Assembly (NCBI RefSeq): GCF_947623445.1
Contig: NC_135244.1
Location: 6,138,001 to 6,202,000, forward strand
Direction of reading: 5' to 3'
Origin: Clavelina lepadiformis
Lineage: Eukaryota > Chordata > Ascidiacea > Aplousobranchia > Clavelinidae
Length of the DNA stretch: 64,000 nt
The notes under the pieces are model-generated. The model saw only the letters and a list, made by a program, of their open reading frames with translations, was not told the origin of the DNA and did no database searches. The translations under genes and the position numbers were made by a program. This document shows positions 1 through 23,926 of the stretch, in pieces (the first letter of the stretch is position 1; each line of letters starts with the position of its first letter).

Positions 1-945
1 CAGTTTACTCAATAAAAGCTATAGGCTGATTTTGTTAACATCTGACTACTGTTAGCAGCCTACGAGCCAGCAACTGTGACTACCAAAATTATTTTGTGAC
101 TACCAAATTATTTATTAATTTTTTATACATATTTCTGTACTAAAATACGTAAAAACTAAAGAGTTTTTAGATTTCTAAAATGCATAAACAAAGAAAACCT
201 AAAAAGCTTATTAATGGTCTGCAATAGCCAATTTTTTCAGACAGTTATCTGATAAATGGTATCATCTGTGTAGCGGTGGGTGTACAGTAGCCTTCCATTA
301 TGGTGGTGATTGTTGAAGGCTGCGTTTATACTTACTGCACGTAGCGCTATGAAGTTTTACAGCAACAAAACTTAAAAAAACAGAAAACAGCAAATGCTTT
401 GAGCAAAAAAGAAACCACAATTTTTAAAGCTTATAGTTACAAATTTTGTAGCCTAAGTAAAGGTGGCAGTAATTAAAGAAGACTTTTTAAACTTTACAGT
501 GGTAAACTTTGTACTGGTGTTGGAATGTCTGTGATTTATTTATTCCTGCCTGACTACACCTTTGTCATTTTTGAGCTGAAAACAATTTTTGCAAGACTTA
601 ATTCGACGATAATTCACTGAAGGCTAGGGAGCGAACCGTCTCACGTTTTCGTGTCCTTGCTAGAGAGCGTTTATATTCTGATCGATTTGTTATATCTGTT
701 TCCTTTCTGTTGATTTCTTTGAAATGACGAAAGACACAAACACCAACCTATGGCGGACCCATATCGTATTACATCACGTTTAACCTCATAAATAGCGATG
801 AAGTTGATAAACTAAAAAATATCATGTTTAGGCTTCGTTTGACTTGCATTTACTAACGACATGTTTGTTTTGCAAAATTAACTTTGTTTGGCTCTTAATT
901 TTTTAATATCACTGTTTTCTGTTGAATCAAACGGTTGTATATCAT
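1..945. other. Intergenic stretch, nothing recognised
   Basis: AT-rich sequence with no long open frame, no recognisable protein family and no clear RNA gene. It ends at the left arm of a foldback repeat. A distal or non-coding exon could be missed by eye. Confidence 0.5.
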
Positions 946-1157
946 CTGAGTGACAGTTCATTTGAGTGACAGTATTTGAGTGACATAATTATGACATAAA
1001 TTATTCATTCGAGTGACATAATTAACCCTAACCCTCACCCTAACCCTAACCCTAACCCTAACCCTAACCCTAACCCTCATCCTAACCCTAACCCTAACCC
1101 ATTACTGTAGTTTGAACAATACTTACCAATGTGTCACTCAAATGAACTGTCACTCAG
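946..1157. repeat. Foldback element around a telomere-like tract
   Basis: A perfect 26-bp inverted repeat lies at 946-971 and 1132-1157, beginning CTGAGTGACAGTTCATTT. The left arm is followed by further GAGTGACA repeats. Between the arms is an array of TAACCC units. The whole is about 210 bp, the size of a small non-autonomous element or MITE. No clear target-site duplication was found, so the superfamily is unknown. Confidence 0.75.
1023..1100. repeat. Interstitial telomere-like repeat (TAACCC)n
   Basis: About 13 tandem hexamers of TAACCC, the complement of the TTAGGG animal telomere repeat, with two variant units (TCACCC and TCATCC types). It sits between the arms of the 946-1157 foldback repeat, with single-copy-looking DNA on both sides. 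It is therefore interstitial and not a chromosome end. Confidence 0.9.
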
Positions 1158-2989
1158 TTGATCAACTACCGAATCAAACATAGTTCGTCGCTTTCATCTG
1201 TAGCGCGCGCTGCGCGATGAAGTTAGGCTACGTTGTACCATACAAGAACAGCTAATACAAGAATTAAACTGTAGAAAGAATTCGTGCATAAACGCTCATT
1301 CCAAAATATAGACTGTTGAGCAACATAGCAAACAAACACTTTGGTTTATAAAAAGTTTATGTTAGGTCTATGTCGTCGAGTAATGTAATTAGATGATTTC
1401 AATTAACAAAGAAACAATGAAAACATATTGCTTTGGCAGGTAATTCCTCTCATGTGCAGTCGCAGTTCAAATTCCTAAACCAACAATAGCGATATAGTCT
1501 AATTTGCTCTGTTAAACGATCAAAATTTTTAAAGTGATTTATAGGGATTTTTTTGATTAAATATTTAAAAAACAGGAAATGTTTATTACATGTTTAGGGA
1601 AATACTCTTTGTGAATATTCTTTATTCATTTTGGTTTATTTTAAATGGTAAAGACCAAAATAACGCGTAGGATCCTGGGTATCTTTTAGTCCTAGGCCCG
1701 TCACGATCTAAATCCCGCTCTTTATATAACCAGTGTTTCCGTTTTTGTTATTAAAACAACTGTTTTCAATATGGATTCTGATCTTATAATCCTTACCCCG
1801 AAATTATCCAACTTTCATAGTCTAACCAATAAGTATCCTAACTAATTTATTTTGATAAGTTCTTTAATTTTATTCAATACAGTAAAAATTCCCAAACTAT
1901 AACACTAACTCTAAAAGTTATAACAGAAATTAAACCATTGGTTACAGCCATTTTCGATTTCCGCCATTTTCCACCACCGTCTGTTTCAGCTGCGCTGTGC
2001 GTGATGATACCGGCGATTTGTGCTCTTTATTGGGTTACTTATTAACAGTGGGTTGTTTGGAGGTTTGACATAGGCGTGCTGCTAGTTAATCATTATAACA
2101 CCATTGCTTTAGAACGCGATTCTGAAAGCGGTGACTTACGGTATTCGGCGATGCATTAATCATCATTAGAAGACGATTGTCGTGAATAGGTTTCTGTTTT
2201 GACTTCAAGTGCAGAATAATTAAAACTACGTTCTAAACATAACAAAAATTTGTAGTTTTTGTACAATACGCAGTACAAGAACCGCATACGTCACGATAGC
2301 AAACACCCAACTAGAACAATTGAGAAGGGCAAAAGGCTGTGTTTACTTTGAGGCGTTGCCGGGCTTTGCGCAACCTGTCCACTGCGTGCGCAGAGTGTAA
2401 GCTTGAAATAAATTCCACTGATAACAATTCCTGTCTATGCCAATTTAGGTTGTACTGTAAGTTTTAATCAAAAACACTGAACATGTTTTTTAAAAACAAA
2501 CAGTAAAAAGAAGCGTCAAAAGTACACTCACTTTATGCTACTGGTAAAGTTAGCGCAATTTTACCGCATCTTTACCTGTTACGAAAACCTCGCCAGCATT
2601 GGGTTCATTCTATGTTGTAGAAAAAGAGGAAGATCGAGAAAGTGAGTGCTAATTAATTTAACATTAGCAACAAGTTTTAGTATTTATAGGTGACTTTCAT
2701 AAATTAGTACGGATATGAGGTCATACGACGAAAGAAAAAAATTAAAAAATTCATAAAAGAAATATACGTTTCAGATTACCTATATCAGCTACTGAAAGAT
2801 TATTCGTCATGCTCACGTAAAGTCTAAGTGTATTAGCAAACAAGAAATTTTTACATGTTAGTCTACGTATACTTTCGTTTTTTGACAAGATGAATTTAAA
2901 TTATTATCTATCTATTGCTTTCCTTAGGTCTACTTAGCAAAAAGATACATTAATTAATTATTTATCTTTACTTAACAATCTGCAGATTC
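1158..2989. other. Intergenic stretch, nothing recognised
   Basis: AT-rich, without a convincing open frame or family match. It lies between the telomere-like foldback element and the Harbinger relic, and part of it may be undetected left flank of that transposon. Confidence 0.4.
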
Positions 2990-3696
2990 TTGGATATTGG
3001 TGACTCTCATTTTTCGATTGCAGCAGTGTGTCGGCTGAGTTGGTCTATATATAGTTTCCAAAATAGTTCCAAAAACTTGCCAAACGCTTTGAGAAATTCT
3101 ACAGCTCGAAGTGATGCCAGTGTCAAACAAATTATGGAAAAAATTGCGGATGCCTTTAACTTATTTTGGCTGTTCTTTATTTGTATGAGCACTGGGCAGT
3201 ATAGAGGGAAAACACGGTTTTAACCCAGGCTCTTGTTCATTCAGGGTCGTTTCATTTTACCTACAAAATGGTTTACGGCATCGTTCTAAATGCGGTTGCT
3301 GACTCTAAGTATTACTTTGTTATAGTTGACATCGGTTCCTATATGAGCTATGGTAGACAAGATGAGAGTAAAGTTATGGAAAACTCTGCCAAATGCTTAA
3401 ATATGTCCATCTTGATCTGTCACTGTATAGAAGAGCCATTACCCGGAGTTTCATCTTGCAGAATAACTTTTGTATTTGCCGGGAACGAGGCATTTCCATC
3501 GCGACGCAATTTACTGAGATCTTATCCTTGCAGCAACTTAAGTCACAATAAAATATTTTTTCTTTGTAGATTGTCCAGGTCTCGTCAAGTGATAGAAAAC
3601 GCGTTTGAAGTCATGGCTTCTCGTTCCCGCATTTCAATGTATGGAAAGATTTGGAAATGCTCCACCACTTGTCAAGAAGTTTTTTATACTAATTAA
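2990..3696 (+). mobile_element. PIF/Harbinger transposase relic
   Basis: The 142-codon frame at 3268-3696 reads like the C-terminal half of a HARBI1-type DDE nuclease. It starts with a YGIVLNAVADSKYYFVIVDI-like strand followed by GSY, corresponding to the family's IVLMAVVDANYKFIMVDVGSYG block. It continues with an EPLPG block, FVFAGNEAFP (family: YVFVGDEAFPL), LRSYP and a LSRSRQVIENAF block (family: YRLSRARRVVENAFGIL). The frame at 2990-3223 (IMEKIADAFN..FWLF) matches the weakly conserved part just upstream. The reading frame between the two parts is broken by stops and a shift, and no start or full N-terminal half is visible. The catalytic-domain order is the family's own, so homology is likely, but the copy is dead. 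Terminal repeats and the TTA/TAA target duplication were not located. Confidence 0.75.
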
Positions 3697-3715
3697 AAAG
3701 AATCAAAGTTACTTT

Positions 3716-3826
3716 TGGAAACTGGAATACAACAATAGGAGTGTTTTTGGATCTGTCCACAGCGTTTGACACAATTGAATTGATGTTCTGTATACTGGCG
3801 CAAAAGTTAGCCGGATGTAAGCTGTA
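3716..3826 (+). mobile_element. LINE reverse transcriptase fragment
   Basis: A 36-codon frame contains GVFLDLSTAFDTIE, which matches the reverse-transcriptase motif GVFLDLSKAFDTIDH of non-LTR retrotransposons, including the first catalytic aspartate. It ends at a stop soon after, and no other RT block follows. It lies just after the Harbinger relic, so one old insertion may sit in or beside another. Confidence 0.65.
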
Positions 3827-6808
3827 ATGATTAAATGCAACGCTCCTCGCTGTCCCTAATCAACGCCCCTCGCAGCTTTATCGCATACCTTGCAATCACG
3901 CCAATGATGCTCTCCGTTCAGCTCCTCAGTTCTTTTCAGTTGCGTGATTACGACTTACCATTCTAAGAATACCAGTTTCCTTTTATGCTTTTGTCTAAAT
4001 TTACTTGTTGTGTTGCAGCTTAGTTTAGTTCTTGTTTATTAAAGCTGAATAATTACAGAATACAATTATTTACAATTGTCTGTTCAGTTCATAAGCTAAA
4101 TACCCGGCTTCAATAAAACAAGCAAACACCTACGCCACGATATGCCTCAGTGTAAATGAGCTTTTACGCTAACTCTATCATTGCACATTTTCTTTGACAA
4201 CAAATTTTCTTTGTTGATATAAACTGAAACAAACTCTAATTGTATACCGGTAATAAAATTTTTAGTTATTCAATTTTGTCTATTCTTTCAATTTGATGCA
4301 ATACTCTATATCCTAGATTACTCAAACTAACCTAAATTTTAGACAATTACAGTATGCCACAAATATTGGAACTATTGATATAATTATTCATACCTGAACT
4401 GCATACGTTTTATTTAGTTTCAAATTATTGTGGTGTAAGGGAAAGTTACCCATGACGGGACGTTGCCCAAGATGGGACAGTGCGATAACTTCTTTAGGCC
4501 ACAAGGTGACACAAAACTGACTTTGTTATTAAGTCCCTTACATTGCGATCTTTCTTTTGACATATTAACAATTGACTAAAATACTTTGTGTACTTACTGT
4601 ATTGAGTTATTTTAATCCAAAAAAAGGACCAAAAATTTTAAATTCTGCTAAGCTTTGGCTGCTTCATAACTAGGTTTTAGTTTTGATTTTCAGTTGATTT
4701 TCCTTTTTTACCCTACCAATCAAAAGACATGAGTTAATATGTGGTAACTTAAAAATTGGCAGACTTAGCTGTTTGTTGTTCAGGAATGTTTTAATGACAA
4801 TGTAACGGTTACGTTAAGATGGTACACATTGTCCAGACTTGGGAAACTAGCGTTATGTCTCAATATTTTTATAATTTGTGACTTAGTTTACGGATCAACA
4901 ATTTTGTATTTGTAACAGGTTTAATACAAACTTGGCAAAATTTATTATGATATCACAAAAAAATACAAAGCGCCTGTAGGATTACATAGAACAAACACAA
5001 AGTTCTGTCTGTTATGGGAGATATTACATGAACAATTTCTCCATCCGAAAAGCCTCAAGCGCTTATCATATTTCAGAAATCATGCTATAGAATGTAGAAA
5101 AATCGATTAAATAAGGATTGTCTACATTCTACAACGCAACAAAAAATGTTTGGCAGCATCATTCTAAGTTGCTAATTACATCGCAGTTTATATAGACAGT
5201 TTATCCTTGAGACGCCAGCAACACTTTTTCTAAAAAAGAGGTTTTATGTGCATTTGCCAACAAATAATTGTTTGTTCTCTATTCAAGTCAGTTTCTGTGT
5301 ACGTCGTACGTCGCTTCCGTGTAATTTGATATACTGCATAGTTGTTTTACTACAACCGCATGCAAAAAGTTGTTGAGTGAAAACCGCAACTTAAACACAT
5401 CTTTTAACATAGAAATCAGGCATAGCCTACTGCAATTTGCAACAATTTATTTTTATTAATAACTCGTGGTTTTGAACAGACTAATTCGAAGATTAAGAAA
5501 AGGAAAGTCTTAAAAACTTATGTGAATGTAAATTCGAGTGTTAGGGCTTAGGATAAACTTCTTTTCACTGCCCACTTTTTCTATGGAGATATTAAATTTA
5601 TTTTAAGCAGACTAACACAAAACCCAGCTGTAAAAAGACATCAGCATACAACTTGCTATTACGTGACCAAGTACAAATTTATATGATTCATACGGTAACT
5701 CTTACGGCCAGAAAAATCGCAGTTGGTTGTTTGTCTTGCGGTTTCTTTTTAGACTTTTTCTTCATTTTTCAAATAAAATTCGCAAAAAAGTTTGTAGAGA
5801 TAAGACAAATATGTAGTTATGCACAAAAATCGGTTTATATAGGATCGTCGTTACCTACACCGTGTACGTTCCTTAGCGAGGTGAACTAAACATTCGTCAA
5901 GGCAAAACAATACTAAATCGTACTAAGTTTGTTGAGACGATGTCTCGTGATCTTTTGTTTGGGCTGGGATCAATCATTAACATGCAATCCGGACGCTTAC
6001 GTTGGCATATTAACCGTTGTAAGTACCAACGACCGGTCGTGGTTGCGACTGAGTTTTAGCGCAAAGCTAAATACTGTTTCCTTTAAGCAATTCTTGAAGT
6101 CGACCCACATGAAAAAACAAATAGGCTACTAGCCGTTGTTGCAACCAGCAATGCAAGTTATTGTAGCTTTGTACGTTCAACGAGCCATCAAAGACATTTT
6201 GCTAAAGATACCATAAGGTCCAAGTTAAAAATGACCGGTTCCTTTTTACGAGCAGTATTGTACACTTCGGCATTTTCGTTTGTCAAGAAAGTCGTCTCAG
6301 ACCATTCTACAGTTGGTCTGGTGCTACAAACTTTAACCCCGGACTGAGAAAAAATCACTGAGCTTGTCTTTTGCGCAAGTTTTGTTTGATACTCATTATG
6401 TTATTTGTTGCTTTTTAGATGTTTTAAACAAGATTAATACTTACAGAAAACGGATATATGTTATAATTCGTTATGACTTTACAGACCTGAAATATTTGGG
6501 ATGGTTCTAACGCTTTTTCACTTTGAAAGCTCTTTACCGGTCACAACTTTTTTATGCTTACCGTAACGCTGTACATTCAACATATTATAAGACTTTATCA
6601 AAAAGTAATCAAAGCGTTAATGCGTTAAGTTAAACATTGAATAAGAACTTTCAAACCCAAACAAACAATATCGATTATATCAAGCAGGCTTATAGTGATT
6701 TCAAAGCCAAAATAAATAATCGCAACAATAAACAAAACATTTGAAAATTGTAGATCGTGCTTAGATAAATTAAAGCAAATGTTGAAAATGCACAATTTGA
6801 AGAAAATT
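3827..6808. other. Intergenic stretch downstream of P450 gene 1
   Basis: AT-rich DNA. It has short open frames (for example 5653-5889 and 5929-6132) that look like chance frames, with no family signature. A short GC-richer patch occurs near 3840-3960. The 3' untranslated region of P450 gene 1 (minus strand) must lie in the last few hundred bases. Confidence 0.4.
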
Positions 6809-10100
<3,292 letters not shown>

Positions 10101-11477
10101 TCTAGTGTTGTATTGTAAAAGGTTTTTCCTAATAAATATAACTTTTTTCAGTACCAATTTTTTAGAGAAAAATTTGACATCAAATGTACAACTATGCAAT
10201 TGTGTAGGAAAACTAAATTCTATTTAGGTTGCAATGAAACAGTTCTGATTCAATAATGTGTAGATGTTCATTTAAATTGCGTAAATTGACAATTGTAAAC
10301 AAACCCAACTAAGAGGAAATGTTTGCTTGTTGCAACTTCAGTGAACACTTTTTCATTTACAAAAGTCCAAATGGATAGGGTTATTAGGTGAAGCTTACAA
10401 ACTTGAGGTGGTTAATCTGTTAGTGATACATATTTAGTTTATGATTTTACTGAAAGATTTTGATACCTTTCCAGATTAAAGTAATCAGGGTGATAATGGT
10501 AGTGCACAATTGCACCTATTGGCATGATTTACGGCCCTACTTAAAAGTTTGAGCAATGCACCAGCCAATTCTCTGGCGTAGAATTGCTGTTTTGCTCTAT
10601 ATTATGTATTATAAGTACCTAGCTTATTACGTTGGTATGGTCCAAATTTTGGCATTACATTTTTTGGCGCATTTATCCCGCGCACCAAAATTAAACTTTC
10701 CAGTAGGGATTTACAGTAACCTTTTTCAACTGGCTTAATTACAATTTTTATTTTACAAAAGTTATTACATTTGTAATCTGTTGCAATACACTTGCATTAC
10801 TGGAAAAAGATAAAAAATGACCTAACAAATTAATTTTTCATTAATTAATTATTACTACTGTATTACTAAGGAAGTGAACTGCAACACTGTTATCGATTTT
10901 GTTTTGTGCATACAACGAGAAACTTTGGATTAAAACACATCAAAAACATGTTCTACTGTTTTACTGGTGGCAACGAAAATACTTCACAGGTGTTACTCAA
11001 AAAATGGTTGCACCCTTCCATTCCTCAAGCCAATAACGGTTTTGCTGCGTTTACTGGGCGCTTCCAACAAAAATTATCAGCTGTGTAGAATGTACTAGGG
11101 AATTGCCCCAAGAAGAGAATGCTGCACAAAACCAATGTGTATGAACCGCTAGAAAATTGCACTACTTGTAATTTAGAACTTTTGTGCCAGAATTTCAGAT
11201 TTACCGAGACAAGTAGCGTTAATGCCACATTTGCCTCAATGTAGCTTGTAGCTACGGCAAGTGAGAAGCAATATAATGTAAAGTATTGCTTGCCTCTGCC
11301 ACTTTAAGAAGGCACCTAAAAAGCAAAGTCTAAGCAGTTTATTAGTGTATATACTCGACCATTGACAATAACTACTGAGGTGTGAGTCGGTCGTATTTCT
11401 TTGGATATTATAAACTGGCAGGCGAGCCCAATCGTTATAACAATATAAGCCTACAGCCTACACAACGCCCTTCCGTA

Positions 11478-11840
11478 GAGCTATGGCTACCAGAAACCGG
11501 GCTCTTACCCAGGGTGGGGTTTCTTTTACGGTGGTTTTATTTTCTCATCCTCTGATGTACAGCATTGAAGCAATTTTCATTTATCAGTTACTTGAACACA
11601 TCACCTGCTCGTCTGCTAAATTCTCGCTTTTGCAACTTATATTTTATGGATTTAACTACTTAATAGGTTTAGTGGCCGTGCTAGTTGTTACCAGCAAATA
11701 TCAACGTTATTTCTTTTGAGCACGTTTTATGCCTTCTCGGCTTTGTCACTTTTTCCTGTTCATTGGAGCGTGTTAGTAACAACTGGCTTAATTTTTCGTC
11801 CCCACCGCGCTTTTGGCGAAAAAATATAATGATTTATTGA
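11478..11840 (+). repeat. Dispersed repeat, copy 1 (about 350 bp)
   Basis: Strongly similar by eye to 34708-35040 in the same orientation. Shared blocks include CTGATGTACAGCATTGAAGC, TTTAGTGGCCGTGCTAGTTG and CCCCACCGCGCTTTT. A weaker third copy lies at 45976-46155 in the opposite orientation. No coding capacity is evident; the frame at 11483-11719 is fortuitous. It could be a SINE or MITE; its ends were not resolved. Confidence 0.7.
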
Positions 11841-11900
11841 TTGGTTTTAGTCCGGTACCGAAGATCCAATCTTAAAAATAATATGACATGATTGAAGACT

Positions 11901-12110
11901 AGTTCCATATGGTATGATAATAATCTTTATCCTCGGACTAAGGAAAGTCTTTGCACGACTTAAACCTGGCGATGATTTCGGATCGCTCAAGCCCCGGTTA
12001 CCGAGCTAGCCTTTGTGTAAATTCCGATAAATTATCGGATGTTTTTTTTTGTTTGATTATTTTATATAGTTTTTCTCGATCTTGTTACCGGTTAACTACC
12101 ATTTATTATA
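11901..12110. repeat. SINE/MITE-like repeat, copy 1
   Basis: Resembles 22480-22720 and 29165-29395. All three share a TATGGTATGATAA-like opening, a GTCTTTGCA.GACTTAAAC block, a GGTTACCGA block and a T-rich TATATAGT-like segment, with about 65-80 percent agreement by eye. No protein frame. Family unknown. Confidence 0.6.
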
Positions 12111-14688
12111 AACAAAAGTATGTAAAATTACATAACTTTCAGCTTCATTTCCCTGATCGCTGATTAATGCATAAAAAACTGACAAAGATGTACAAGCAAT
12201 GATGACACCAAGGGGGTAAAGGAGCTCCATGTCCACCTTTTTCCTTGTGTTTCGCACATTTAATAAATTAATTAACAAACCGCCGACAAAAATCTAATTT
12301 ACTCTCTGCATTAGGCCCATGTTTAGGCCAGTTTACTGACAGTAGACTAGCCTCTCCTTGTTTCCAACTAGCCCTTCGGATAGTCCCTCCAAAATATTCT
12401 AGAGCCGCCCATTTTTACTATGGGGGAGAGGGGCGCAGAGCCTAAACATGCAATAAACAAAGTGATCAGCTATTTTTAATTTAGCGCACAGTTTTTTATC
12501 AAAGTTGAAGATATCTTATTATAGTTACCTTAATTATAGGTTTGCGGATCTTGGATCTCGAAAGTAGCAAAAAGCTACGCTTTATTTTGCAAGTAGCTTA
12601 GTCTACTATACTACTATAGTCTACACGTCTATAGACTTCATGCACATATGATTGTCAGTAGCAGCCTTTGTGATAAAACTAAGTTTATAATGTGGGATAA
12701 TAAATGAATGATGCAGTCGTGTGAAGCTTGAGTGTTTGTATCACTTACAGTACAAGGAAGTTCCGCATACTACGGCGTTGTTGAATAAAGACAACAAGTG
12801 GCATTGGGAGAACATAAATTGTACTTATGCAAAATTTAAAAAAATATTTGCGTAGCAACAGGAAACTTGTTAATGAATTCTTTTTTCCAAACTTCAAGGC
12901 AGAAGTGGCGCTGAAATGGAAATACTATGGTGCCGACAAATTAGAGTTTAGCGTCCCGTTTGCCGCCACAACTATTGAAATGTACCACAAACGATAAGCC
13001 ACGTAATAAACGAGCAGCTCTTTAGCCTACATCTTGACTTCTCTGGTTGATACCCAGCTACTGAAAATCAATTTTTGCTGCATTGGTCATCCAAAATTGA
13101 TGATGCTTGTCCACAAAAGCACTTGTTTTTGGCCCATTTTGTAAAATTGTGGCGCTCGGAAGTTTATCACTCCGTAAACCATGTTAATGGAACTCCACGA
13201 CACTCACACGAAGTTGATGCACCCCATCAAGAATCGATGATCTTAGTGACGCCTTCTCTTAGCAAGGTGGAAATAGTGCAGCGTTCCACTTGCAACCACA
13301 ACCTTGATTGGTACCAGAAATAAGAAGTCGCTTCATAAACCTGTTATGCTGATTGGCATACAATTAGCATACTGTAAACAAACGGCTAAGCTAAGAAGAC
13401 GCGATTCGGAAAAGTCTCTTTGCAAAGCTGCTTTTCTCAAGAAAAGTACTTGACACTAGTATCGTATTCAATTTTGTGGAAAAACGACCAATTATTCGGA
13501 AAAACCTTGCAAAACTATAACATAGATTGCGCAGACTAAAACTGGCTATGAAGACAGTAGCTTCGCCTTTATACGAGTAGCAATTGTTCAATTGCATTGA
13601 TTTATTATAATTAGGCTAATAGTAAAAAGATACAGCTTTACACTAAAATGTTACATGCATGACATGCTCTAAATCACACATTTGCATTGCTCAAACTAAT
13701 AAACACAAGCTTAAAATTGCATTGAAGTAATAAACAGTAACTAAAAGAAAAAAATTAACCGTACTTAAATTTAGAAAATAATTATGTCACCGTAAGCAGG
13801 TCAAGCAGCCCACTGTTAAAGATATATAGTCGGTTTGGTTAAGAGAACAGATATGCAAAAAGTTGATTTTAGCTACTCAGGGTTTAACTAAAGTTAGACC
13901 CTTTTATATTAGGTTAATAGCAAACTGAACAATAGCTTCAAGCAAACTTTTTTTCCAGTGAAATAGTGACAGCCTTAAATCAAACAGCACACAATAATTG
14001 TCCAAGCGAAAAACTACAAAATCAATTTGACCAGCTGTATTAGTAATAACATCAAACTGAGATAACAACCGATCCGCTGAAACCAACAATTCGTAAGACG
14101 TGAAGATTTCCCCCAAAATATTGTTGTTTGTGATGCGGCTTGTCAAAGAAAATGTAGACTTCGGCCTATTTGATTTGCATGTGTAGCGTGTGAAAAAAAG
14201 GATATACATATAGGCAATGCGAAAAGGTTTAAAAACTATATTTGTGGCCAGTTTTTGTTTAAGACTTGAGATAATATCGCCGAAAGCACCAAATTTAAGC
14301 ACACTTATGAAAATACTGATATTGCGTTAAATCCGATCCCCATTAGATATTCCGCCTACTACAGTACAAACCGATTTGACTGAACCCGCGGAACGTGTTT
14401 TAATCGGTTTCTCATTTTCAAAATTTGAAAGAAGACTACAGCAAAAAAAACTACTCGAATCGGGAAAAACGATCTTTTAAACAGAATTGGTAAAATAATA
14501 ATTAGTAAATTAAGTAAAAAATTGAACTTATTTGAAAATTTATATATGAAACTGTTAAATACAGTCGAATAACTATTAAGCACCGTAATATTTAAAACAA
14601 ACATATAAAGTTTCTTGAAACATATTAGCAAAATAATTTGTGCAGGAATTTACAGATTAATGGTCATATATTACAATTACAGTGCATA

Positions 14689-22302
<7,614 letters not shown>

Positions 22303-22479
22303 GATAAGAAGTGCATATAAATTATGTAACTTTGAACAAAGAGTTCCTAGTCTGCAAAAAATATAAATAAATTAATGACCAACCATATGGATTTGGTACA
22401 TAAGTGGAGCTAGCAGTACCACTACCGACAACTAGCGCTTTGTACCTGCGTTCTATGGCATACCAGCTGCCAGTCAGTG

Positions 22480-22720
22480 AAGAACATATGGTATGATAAC
22501 CTTTATTCTCAAAGTGAGTAAAATCTTTACAGGACTTAAACCAGGCGATTATTCTTCATCACTCAAGCTCTGGTTACCTAGCCAGCCTTTTTGCATATTA
22601 CAATAGTCATACATTTTCTATTTTTTTTTGTGATTTTTTTTATATAGTATTGCCCGAATTTAGAATTATCCACCAGGGTCCAGGTTCACATACTTTACAA
22701 GGTAATTGTCCAACATGTAG
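22480..22720. repeat. SINE/MITE-like repeat, copy 2
   Basis: Second member of the family also at 11901-12110 and 29165-29395. It shares the ATATGGTATGATAA opening, the AGGACTTAAACCAGGCGAT block and the TATATAGTATTGCCCGAA segment, the last also present in copy 3. Confidence 0.6.
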
Positions 22721-23926
22721 ACACATTTTACCCTTTGCCAGTAACCTAACTAAGAAAATGCAGTACCAACTGCGTAACCTGCTAACTTTTTACGCAGGTT
22801 ACACTTATCGGGTCTAAGGCAGATGTGCACTACCACAGGTTGCCTTAGTATACTAGACACCAGCTACTCAAACTGTGACATTATTTGGTTGTACACTTGT
22901 ATACCAAACCTCGCTTTTCAAAATCGGTAAACAGCCGACAGCGGCCTAAATGCAACCTTACAAAGTTACCAATCCAATGAAAATAGCCGGCGTAGATTCT
23001 CATCGGGACTTACCCTAGCCAAAAATTGTTTTTTGTAATGACTTGACCGATGTTTTTTAATTGCAGGACTTGTCATGTGCTTACGAAGAAATCTTATTTA
23101 TTTGACATAAGAGCCACAATCTAAATTAGCCCAAGTCGTCGTAACATCGGTTTGTTATTTGTGAACTACTTTCTTCAATAATCACACAGCAACATATTGT
23201 AATGGATGTTCAAAACCGCCATGAACAGGTGAATAAATAAATTAAATGCTTATAATTATGTATATCTAAAATACCGTAAGGTTAATCGTTAATGACGACT
23301 TGGCCTGTGTTACATCTAAAACTTGGCCTATTGAACAGGACTGATTCGTTATAAAGATGGTATTGCATCAGATGAATAACATTTGTCAAATTGCATTGAT
23401 GTACTAAATGTAATCTAAAACAGGTTCAAATTTAAAGCAGTTTATTCACAATTCACAATGCGTTTTCAAATACAATTTTGCATTGCTCAAACCACCCCAA
23501 GCTTATACAAGCAAAATTAAAATTTCATTGAAATAACAAACAGTGGTTAATGACAAAAGTATATGAAAACCTCCGAACCCGATTCGATATACGTGACGAT
23601 ATTAAACAAATATAGCACGTAATCTGCAGAAACAAGATCAATTTCTCTTTAGCACAAGCGATATTTTCACCCAAAACAAGCTATACTCTCCTCTTAAACA
23701 TAAAAGTTACAAAATTTGCTTGGTCACAGCAAATTCAACCATAGGCTACTCAGATTCTGATAGGATTGTCGGTTTGCGGGAATCCGCTTCCGACCCTTAT
23801 TGAATAAAACGCCAATTCCATGGCGACATGACTGGAGTCACTTGCTGCGTCTTTATCCGTTTATCACTTTCGAAAGTTGAAAGAGGATGATATAAATAAT
23901 TAATTAACGGCGTTAGTTAACTAAAA

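Larger units (their letters stand above)
10101..14688. other. Intergenic stretch between P450 genes 1 and 2
   Basis: No P450 exon or other recognisable gene. It holds two dispersed repeats (11478-11840 and 11901-12110), listed separately. From about 13670 rightwards it is homologous to the DNA left of gene 3 (about 23460 onward), marking the left part of the tandem duplication. Open frames at 13904-14302 and 14359-14631 (minus) show no family signature. Confidence 0.5.

Noticed and set aside
1023-1100. Chromosome end (true telomere)
   Set aside because: Only about 13 units, flanked on both sides by ordinary DNA and by inverted arms; interstitial origin fits better.
12096-12278. Short minus-strand frame with a hydrophobic start (MELLYPLGVIIACTSL)
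   Set aside because: It resembles a P450 membrane anchor only in hydrophobicity. No following P450 exons are unassigned between here and gene 1, so it is not counted as an extra gene.
13904-14302. 132-codon open frame downstream of P450 gene 2
   Set aside because: No recognisable domain. The corresponding region next to gene 3 is homologous DNA but I could not find an equivalent frame there.
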